Source: an uncultured Collinsella sp.
Lineage (GTDB): Bacteria > Actinomycetota > Coriobacteriia > Coriobacteriales > Coriobacteriaceae
Length of the DNA: 10,552 bases
Assembly: GCA_902494555.1 (NCBI GenBank)
Contig: CABUTR010000045.1
Location: 1 to 10,552, forward strand
Reading direction: 5' to 3'
Part shown: positions 4,980 through 10,552 of the stretch, one piece after another
Layout: each line of letters begins with the position of its first letter
Position numbering within the stretch: position 1 is the first letter of the stretch
Translations under genes and position numbers: made by a program
The notes under the pieces: generated by a model
What the model was told of the DNA's origin: nothing
Database searches by the model: none
What the model saw: only the letters and a program-made list of their open reading frames with translations

Positions 4980-5657
4980 CTGCATGAAAGGGTTCTGCAT
5001 GAGCTCGCGTGCCATGGTGGTCGAATCGCCATGACCGGTTAGGCAAACGGTATCGGGCGGGAGAAGCCGGGCGAGCTTGGAGAGCGAGCGCAGAATTGCC
5101 GCCTCGTCTCCTCCAGAAAGATCGGTGCGGCCGTGCCCACCCGGAAACAGGGTGTCGCCCACAAAGGCAATGTTCCCCTGCTCGGTGGCAGCAAACAAGA
5201 CGATCCCGCCCGGCGTATGCCCTGGCGTCTCGATCACCTGCAGGTAGATATCGCCCACCTCGATAGCATCTCCCTCGGCGAGCAGGCGAGTCGGCTCCCC
5301 GGGGTCAGGCGTCTCAATGCCCCACATAGCTCGCTGTTCCTCGATGTTCGCATGCGGCACCGCCACATCCTTAGCACACAGCTCATACTGGCAGCCCTCG
5401 CCAACGGTGGTTCGCACGCCTGCAACACCACCAACATGATCGGCATGGCCATGAGTGCATACGGCGCCAAACACGCGTACGCCGGGATGCTCGGCTCGGA
5501 TATGCTCCATCAAGCGCTCTCCTTCCCATGCGGGGTCGATAATCACGCACTCATTGTCCGAAATAACAGCATAGCTATTGGTCTGAATGGGACCGTTTAC
5601 GAGCGTCTCGATCTCGACCGATCCCTTGGGAGTTAAATCCAAGGACACAGCACTCAT
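4974..5657 (-). CDS. MBL-fold metallohydrolase, glyoxalase II-like
   Basis: Encodes 227 residues, the size of the short glyoxalase-II-like metallo-beta-lactamase proteins. The metal-binding motif is complete: THGHADH (His69, His71, Asp73, His74), TPGHTPGG (His147), FVGDTLF (bridging Asp168) and LTGHGD (His209). These ligands normally hold two metal ions that activate water for hydrolysis. The N-terminal NGPIQTNSYAVIS and IIDPAW are typical of the YcbL/glyoxalase II-like branch. Long glyoxalase II enzymes have an extra C-terminal glutathione-binding domain that is absent here, so hydrolysis of some other thioester or small molecule is likely. The ATG is preceded by AGGAG (5664-5668) at 6-nt spacing. 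The gene lies 84 nt after relA with a stem-loop between. The order rel followed by an MBL hydrolase also occurs in Firmicutes, where dtd usually intervenes. Confidence 0.88.
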   Translation of the reverse strand: MSAVSLDLTPKGSVEIETLVNGPIQTNSYAVISDNECVIIDPAWEGERLMEHIRAEHPGVRVFGAVCTHGHADHVGGVAGVRTTVGEGCQYELCAKDVAVPHANIEEQRAMWGIETPDPGEPTRLLAEGDAIEVGDIYLQVIETPGHTPGGIVLFAATEQGNIAFVGDTLFPGGHGRTDLSGGDEAAILRSLSKLARLLPPDTVCLTGHGDSTTMARELMQNPFMQI

Positions 5658-5677
5658 GTCCCTCTCCTCTCTATAGA

Positions 5678-5705
5678 ACTCGAGGCATCAAACGATGCCT
5701 CGAGT
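5678..5705 (-). other. Perfect 12-bp intercistronic stem-loop
   Basis: ACTCGAGGCATC pairs perfectly with GATGCCTCGAGT around a 4-nt loop (GTTT on the minus strand). It lies between the relA stop and the Shine-Dalgarno of the MBL hydrolase. The minus-strand sequence after it (TCTATAGAG) lacks a T-tract, so a conventional intrinsic terminator is unlikely. It may stabilise or process the mRNA, uncoupling expression of the two genes. Confidence 0.65.
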
Positions 5706-5741
5706 GTAGCGAATATCGATAATGTGGCACGTTCGTCGTGA

Positions 5742-8102
5742 CTAAACGCGGCGCTTAAGCTGGGCTCCACCCTCACCGGGCATCAGGCGGCGCGCGTCGT
5801 AGACCGAGTCAACGCTGCTGATGGAGGCCAGCAGCGGATCCAGACCACTCGCGTCCGAGATCTCGACCATAAAGCGCAGGGTTGCAATACCCTCGCGGTT
5901 GGTCGACGTGGCGGCAGAAAGGATATTGCCGCCCGCATCGCCAATGGCAATGGTGACATCCTTGAGAAGGCCCATGCGGTCCAGGCACTCGACCACGATC
6001 TCGACCTGGAAGAGGGTGTCGGCAGCGCCGTCCCACTCCACTTCGATCATGCGCTCGGGATGCTCCATAAGACCCTTGACGTTGGGACAGTTGGCGCGAT
6101 GCACCGAAACGCCACGACCGCGCGTGATGAAGCCGACGATGTCGTCGCCCGTCACGGGGTTGCAGCAATGAGCCAGACGGACCAGTAGGCCGCTGTTGCT
6201 CTCGCCCTTGACGATAATGCCGTTACTGGCGCTCTTGCCGCGCTTTTGCGGCTTGCGGTTGGAGCCGCGAGCAGGCTGCTTCACGACCTCGGCGATAGCC
6301 TCGGCCTTGGTGAGCTGTTCCTCGGGCTTGGGGTCCAAGATTTGCTCGACCTTATTGCCCACAGCGCGCGGGGCAACCTTGCCGGCGCCGACGGCGGCAA
6401 ACAGGTCCTCGAGCTGCTTGAAGTTAAACTGCTCCGCCACGGCGTTGAGCGCACGCGTCGAACGCGGCGTAGAAATGCCATAGCCACGCTTACGCAGGTC
6501 CTTGGCCAGCATATCGCGACCAGCAGCAGCGTCGTCGTCCTTGGTCGCAGCGGCAAAATAGCGGCGGATCTTTGACTTGGCGGAAGGTGTCTTAACGATC
6601 TTGAGCCAATCACGCGACGGCTTGGAACTCTTGTTAGTCAGAATCTCGACACGGTCACCCGTCTTAATCTCGTGCGTGAGCGGAGCCACCGCACCGTTGA
6701 TTTTGGCGCCGACGCAATGGTTTCCCACCTCGGTGTGAACGGCGTAGGCAAAGTCGAGCGGCGTGGAGCCGGCACGAAGCGCCATGACCTCGCCCTTGGG
6801 CGTAAAGACAAAGATCTCCTGATCGAAGAGGTCGACCTTCAGCGAATGCAGGTATTCCTTGGCGTCGGTAATCTCATCAGACGCAGCCCAATCGAGCGAA
6901 TGTTTGAGCCAGTTAATCTGGTCGTCCAGACGCTGCGCATCGTTGGTCTTGGAGGCAGACGATCCGCCCGACTTCTTATATAGCCAGTGGGCGGCAATGC
7001 CGTACTCGGCCTGCTCATGCATCTCGTAGGTTCGAATCTGAATCTCGAGCGGGCGAGCCGTGGGGCCGATGACCGTCGTGTGGAGCGACTGGTAGTTATT
7101 GACCTTGGGCATGGCGATATAGTCTTTAAAGCGGCCGGGCATGGGGTGCCACAGCGTGTGCACCGCGCCGAGCGTGGAGTAGCAATCGCGCACCGAATGC
7201 GTGATGACGCGCAGTGCCACCAGGTCGTAGATCTCGGAGAATTCCTTGCCCTTGCGCTTCATCTTTTGGTGGATGGACCAATAGTGCTTGGAACGGCCGT
7301 TGATCTGGAAGTCTTCCAGGCCAATACGGTTGAGCTCGTCGGTGAGCGTCTTGATGGTCTCGGCCAGATAGCGCTCACGGACCTCGCGCGACTCCGCCAC
7401 CATGCGTGCGATGCGCTGGTAGGCATCGGGCTCCAGGTAGAAGAAGGACAGGTCCTCGAGCTCCCATTTAATGGAGCTCATGCCCAGACGGTCGGCCAGG
7501 GGCGCGTACACGTCCATGGTCTCGCGAGCCTTAAACAGGCGACGGTCCTCACGCAGAGCGGCAAGGGTGCGCATGTTGTGCAGACGATCGGCAAGCTTAA
7601 CGATAATGACGCGGATGTCCTTGGACATGGCGAGGAACATCTTGCGCAGCGTGAGGGCCTGCTTCTCGTCCATGCTGTCGACTTCGATGTTGGTGAGCTT
7701 GGTCACGCCATCGACGAGCTCGGCCACCGTATCGCCAAACAGGCCGGAAACATCGGCAAGCGAGGTCTCGGTATCCTCGACGGTATCGTGCAGCAGCGCG
7801 GCGCACACCACGTCACAGTCCATCTTGAGATCGGCCAAAATGATGGCCACCTCGACGGGATGGTTGATGTACATCTCACCCGAGCGGCGCTTTTGGTTGC
7901 AGTGCTTCTCGGCAGCAAAGCAATAGGCCTGCTCCACCTTAGAAAAGTCGTCCTCATTCATATATTTGAGGCACAGGCGCTCCAGTTTGTCGTAGCTGTC
8001 CGCCATAATCTCGGGCGGCAGCTCATCGGCATGCTTATAGTGCTCCATCTCCGAGAACGGCTGGAGGGTGGAATCATGGGCGGTACGGGCTGCGGCATCC
8101 AT
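5742..8102 (-). CDS. relA: Bifunctional (p)ppGpp synthetase/hydrolase (Rel/SpoT family)
   Basis: Encodes 786 residues, full length for a long RSH enzyme. It makes and degrades the stringent-response alarmone (p)ppGpp and senses uncharged tRNA on the ribosome. The HD hydrolase domain (about 50-200) is intact: His81, His105-Asp106 and Glu109-Asp110 in LLHDTVED, and Asp172 in KLADRLHNM. The synthetase domain (about 240-375) has GRSKHYWSI, YDLVALRV, RFKDYI, NNYQSLHT and EIQIRT. RFKD, not EFDD, marks the bifunctional Rel/SpoT type. The TGS domain spans about 425-489, a zinc-finger-like segment has His645-Cys646-Cys647 and Cys672, and a C-terminal ACT domain spans about 698-773. The ATG is 15 nt after recJ, with AAGGGG at 6-nt spacing, implying co-transcription. 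apt, which often lies between recJ and rel in Firmicutes, is absent here. Confidence 0.96.
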   Translation of the reverse strand: MDAAARTAHDSTLQPFSEMEHYKHADELPPEIMADSYDKLERLCLKYMNEDDFSKVEQAYCFAAEKHCNQKRRSGEMYINHPVEVAIILADLKMDCDVVCAALLHDTVEDTETSLADVSGLFGDTVAELVDGVTKLTNIEVDSMDEKQALTLRKMFLAMSKDIRVIIVKLADRLHNMRTLAALREDRRLFKARETMDVYAPLADRLGMSSIKWELEDLSFFYLEPDAYQRIARMVAESREVRERYLAETIKTLTDELNRIGLEDFQINGRSKHYWSIHQKMKRKGKEFSEIYDLVALRVITHSVRDCYSTLGAVHTLWHPMPGRFKDYIAMPKVNNYQSLHTTVIGPTARPLEIQIRTYEMHEQAEYGIAAHWLYKKSGGSSASKTNDAQRLDDQINWLKHSLDWAASDEITDAKEYLHSLKVDLFDQEIFVFTPKGEVMALRAGSTPLDFAYAVHTEVGNHCVGAKINGAVAPLTHEIKTGDRVEILTNKSSKPSRDWLKIVKTPSAKSKIRRYFAAATKDDDAAAGRDMLAKDLRKRGYGISTPRSTRALNAVAEQFNFKQLEDLFAAVGAGKVAPRAVGNKVEQILDPKPEEQLTKAEAIAEVVKQPARGSNRKPQKRGKSASNGIIVKGESNSGLLVRLAHCCNPVTGDDIVGFITRGRGVSVHRANCPNVKGLMEHPERMIEVEWDGAADTLFQVEIVVECLDRMGLLKDVTIAIGDAGGNILSAATSTNREGIATLRFMVEISDASGLDPLLASISSVDSVYDARRLMPGEGGAQLKRRV

Positions 8103-8117
8103 CGAGGTCCCCTTCCC

Positions 8118-10552
8118 CTAGGCCCGCGGTACGATCGGGCGGTTAACTTTGGCTAGCATATCAGAAGCGCACGAATCGAGCGCCCAACTCCGGAAAGCCG
8201 AGAACTCCATGCGCGAGCGCAAGCCCTCCAAATAGCGAATTGACCTGCTCAATTGCACACGGCCGGGGTTTTCGGCCATCGCGATGCGACGGGTGTCGTC
8301 AAACCCCGAAACGCGACAGAAACCAAGCTCTTCGAAGATTCCCAGGCCACTTTCCACCGAGCGCTCGTCGACCGGCGTGCGAGCATCGATGGCAAGGCAC
8401 ATCTGCGCGATGTCGATATCGCTTGCGCAGAATGAATCATCCCCGGTCTTACCGCGGTTGGAGCGCCACATGGTCTGCAACGCACGATAGAGTGTGACGA
8501 GTTCGTCGCGCTCGGGTGCGTAGCAGTCGAGCAGGCGCTCGTTGATGCGGGCGTCGCGCGACGAATAGAGCAGGTGGATCACGGCGGGCTGTCCGTCACG
8601 ACCGGCACGCCCGCTCATCTGGTTGAACTCAATGGCGCCAAACGGCATGTGGTACAGCACGACATGGCGGATATCGGGCAGATTGACACCCTCGCCAAAG
8701 GCAGAGGTCGAGACGATGCAGCTGAGGCTTCCGTCTCGGAATGCTTCCTCCACGCGGCGGCGATCGGAGCGCGCAAGCCCCGCGTTATAGAACGCGATAT
8801 GGGTTGCGCAATCGGGCACACGCTTGCGCAACGTCTTGGCGAGCGCCACGGACTGGTCGCGCGAATTGACGTAAATGACGGTCTTCTCCCCCGTCGCCAC
8901 GATCGACACCAAACGGTTCTCGCGGCTCGCAAGGTCGCGGTCGTCCTCGAGCTGCAGGTTCTCGCGCACCGTCTCGTCGACCACCGTGCGAGTAATCGGC
9001 AGCATGCGGGCAAGCTCGGCCACGACCGGAGCCGTCGCGGTGGCCGTCGCAGCCATAACAACCGGGTCGCCCAGGGCTTTGAGGATATCGGGCATGTCGA
9101 GATAGGCGCTGCGGTCGCCGCCCTTGGCAAGGCCGGCGTGGTGCGCCTCATCGATAACGACAAAGCCGATGCGGCCCGAACGCGCGAAGCGGTCACGGTG
9201 GATAGATAGGAACTCGGGCGTCGTGAGCACGATACCGGTGCGGCCCGAAGCTAGGCCGGCGAACACATCATCGCGTGCGGCCTCCACGGTCTCGCCGGTC
9301 AGCACGCCAACGCCAATGCCAAGCGCTGCCATCGTCGACGAGAGGTGATAGGCCTGGTCGGCAACAAGCGCGCGCAGCGGATAGACAAAGATGCTCGCAC
9401 GTCCGCGAAGGACAGCCTCGCGCGCAGCATGTACATGGAAGATGAGAGACTTGCCGCGGCCCGTTCCCATAACGGCCAAGACGCTCTGGTGGTCGGCCAA
9501 GGCATCGAGCGCCTCAACCTGCGCGCGGTGCGGCTGGTTCGATCCGATAAAGCTATGGATAAGCGAGCGCGTGAGCTCGGTATAGGAAAGCTGGGCGAGC
9601 GTCTCGCGCTTACGCGACTCCAGGCGCAGGCCGGAATCCGCCGGCTGCACGCCACGACGAAGCTCGCATGCCGGATCATCGACGCTGGGCAGCGTGGTAT
9701 CGCGAACCAGAACATCCTTGATCATGAGCTTGGGCTTCACACGCCCCTGCCAATGCTCGGCAACGGCCTCGAACACCAAGTCGACAGCGCTATCGCAGTT
9801 GATGAGCTTATCGATTTGCGGCACGCGGAACATAATGGCCGGCACACTCGCGGCGCCATCGGTCGCCACAAAGCGCATGTGCTCGCCGGTTTTGCCCACC
9901 ACGGCGCGGTCGCACATCGTCACGCCCTCGGCAGCCAGCAGCGGCACCTTGTTGCCCTGGCCAAACGGCTCAAGACGGGAGATCTGCTCGATGGTCTCGA
10001 TATTCAGCTCGGAAAGGTCGACGGTGGCAGCGACCTCGTCGGTGTCTTCAAAGTCCTCGGCGGAAAGCTCCGATAGCACGGCGGAAAGGCGGCGGCGGAA
10101 CTCATCGAGCTTGGATGCCTCGATGGTCACACCCACCGCACCGGCATGTCCGCCGCGACGAATCAGCAGGTCGGAACAACGCTCGACGGCGTCAAACAGG
10201 TTAACTTTGCCCACCGAGCGACCAGAGCCGCGCGCGATACCGTCCTCGATCGAGAACAGCAGCGCCGGCACGTGATAGCGATTGGTCAAGCGGCTCGCCA
10301 CGATGCCTTTGACGCCCTCGTGCCAGCCCTCGCCGCCCACGACGATTGCGCGCCCGCCGTCATAAGTCTCCTCGACCTTCGCCATGGCATCGCGCGTGAG
10401 CTCCGCCTCGATCTCACGGCGTTGGCGATTGATTTCCTCGAGCTCGGCTGCCAGTGCACTTGCTTCGATAGGATCACGGGCAAGCAGCAGGTCGAGCGCC
10501 AGCTTGGGATCAGCCATGCGGCCGGCAGCATTCAGACGAGGGATGAGCGAAA
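8118..10552 (-). CDS. recJ: RecJ exonuclease fused to a RecQ-like DEAH helicase (5'-truncated by window)
   Basis: The frame stays open to the window edge; about 810 residues are visible and the N-terminal DHH catalytic half is outside. Visible RecJ parts begin with PRLNAAGRM, then WHEGVKGIVASRL, GSGRSV and the DHHA1 motif GGHAGAVG (122-129, counting from the Met at 10517). A nucleic-acid-binding OB-like region follows, to about 273. After a linker, a superfamily 2 helicase of RecQ type follows, roughly 310-650. It has Walker A GTGRGKS (351-357), YPLRALVADQ, DEAH (456-459), ATATAT (490-495), motif V STSAFGEGVNLPDI and motif VI QMSGRAGRDG. The RecQ zinc-binding cysteine cluster is not evident; a winged-helix-like tail follows. 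RecJ is a 5'-3' single-strand exonuclease in recombination and repair and commonly partners RecQ. Here both activities are on one chain. The gene is followed 15 nt later by relA. Confidence 0.93.
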   Translation of the reverse strand, partial: SLIPRLNAAGRMADPKLALDLLLARDPIEASALAAELEEINRQRREIEAELTRDAMAKVEETYDGGRAIVVGGEGWHEGVKGIVASRLTNRYHVPALLFSIEDGIARGSGRSVGKVNLFDAVERCSDLLIRRGGHAGAVGVTIEASKLDEFRRRLSAVLSELSAEDFEDTDEVAATVDLSELNIETIEQISRLEPFGQGNKVPLLAAEGVTMCDRAVVGKTGEHMRFVATDGAASVPAIMFRVPQIDKLINCDSAVDLVFEAVAEHWQGRVKPKLMIKDVLVRDTTLPSVDDPACELRRGVQPADSGLRLESRKRETLAQLSYTELTRSLIHSFIGSNQPHRAQVEALDALADHQSVLAVMGTGRGKSLIFHVHAAREAVLRGRASIFVYPLRALVADQAYHLSSTMAALGIGVGVLTGETVEAARDDVFAGLASGRTGIVLTTPEFLSIHRDRFARSGRIGFVVIDEAHHAGLAKGGDRSAYLDMPDILKALGDPVVMAATATATAPVVAELARMLPITRTVVDETVRENLQLEDDRDLASRENRLVSIVATGEKTVIYVNSRDQSVALAKTLRKRVPDCATHIAFYNAGLARSDRRRVEEAFRDGSLSCIVSTSAFGEGVNLPDIRHVVLYHMPFGAIEFNQMSGRAGRDGQPAVIHLLYSSRDARINERLLDCYAPERDELVTLYRALQTMWRSNRGKTGDDSFCASDIDIAQMCLAIDARTPVDERSVESGLGIFEELGFCRVSGFDDTRRIAMAENPGRVQLSRSIRYLEGLRSRMEFSAFRSWALDSCASDMLAKVNRPIVPRA

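Noticed and set aside
6987..8156. Long plus-strand open frame of 389 codons opposite relA
   Set aside because: It lies antisense to the unmistakable relA gene and its composition mirrors that gene's codons. The same reasoning removes the 213-codon frame at 4156-4797 opposite fba and the 243-codon frame at 9345-10076 opposite recJ.
1..10552. CRISPR array, toxin-antitoxin pair, phage or transposase gene
   Set aside because: No spaced repeat series was seen, and no reading frame resembles these proteins. The only mobility hint is the tRNA-end duplication and the palindromic repeats.

Overview
The window looks like part of a chromosome from a Coriobacteriia actinobacterium, most likely Collinsella or a close relative. 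This is an inference from the moderately GC-rich sequence, the Gram-positive-style Shine-Dalgarno sites, the protein sequences, and a RecJ exonuclease fused to a RecQ-like helicase. All recognisable genes lie on the minus strand, so transcription runs from high to low coordinates. The long plus-strand reading frames are shadows of these genes.

From the right edge, the first block is a probable operon. It holds recJ (cut by the window edge, with a fused helicase), relA/rsh (a bifunctional (p)ppGpp synthetase/hydrolase, 15 nt downstream) and a glyoxalase-II-like metallo-beta-lactamase hydrolase. A perfect 12-bp stem-loop separates the last two genes. Next is a single-gene unit, fba (class II fructose-bisphosphate aldolase), with its own extended -10 promoter. 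A 92-nt rod-like hairpin sits 20 nt past its stop. Then comes a transglutaminase-like cytoplasmic protein of unknown role with a recognisable promoter, followed by tRNA-Leu(CAA) and its terminator.

Downstream of the tRNA, its last 23 nt plus the following 45 nt, including the terminator, are repeated about 184 bp away. The 115 bp between the copies is packed with stem-loops. Beyond this lies the translation operon infC-rpmI-rplT (IF3, L35, L20). Its leader carries several hairpins, the last of which is an intrinsic terminator ending just before the infC ribosome binding site. The best-supported infC start is a rare AUA codon. Together these suggest transcriptional attenuation of the operon plus IF3 autocontrol through start-codon discrimination. 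The operon ends in a strong terminator.

The left 410 nt contain no convincing protein gene but hold at least six stem-loops, so this may be an unidentified structured RNA or leader.

Most of the window is housekeeping. I see no defence locus, CRISPR array or intact mobile element. The most interesting material is in the non-coding DNA: the left structured region, the infC leader, the tRNA 3'-end duplication and the long hairpin after fba.
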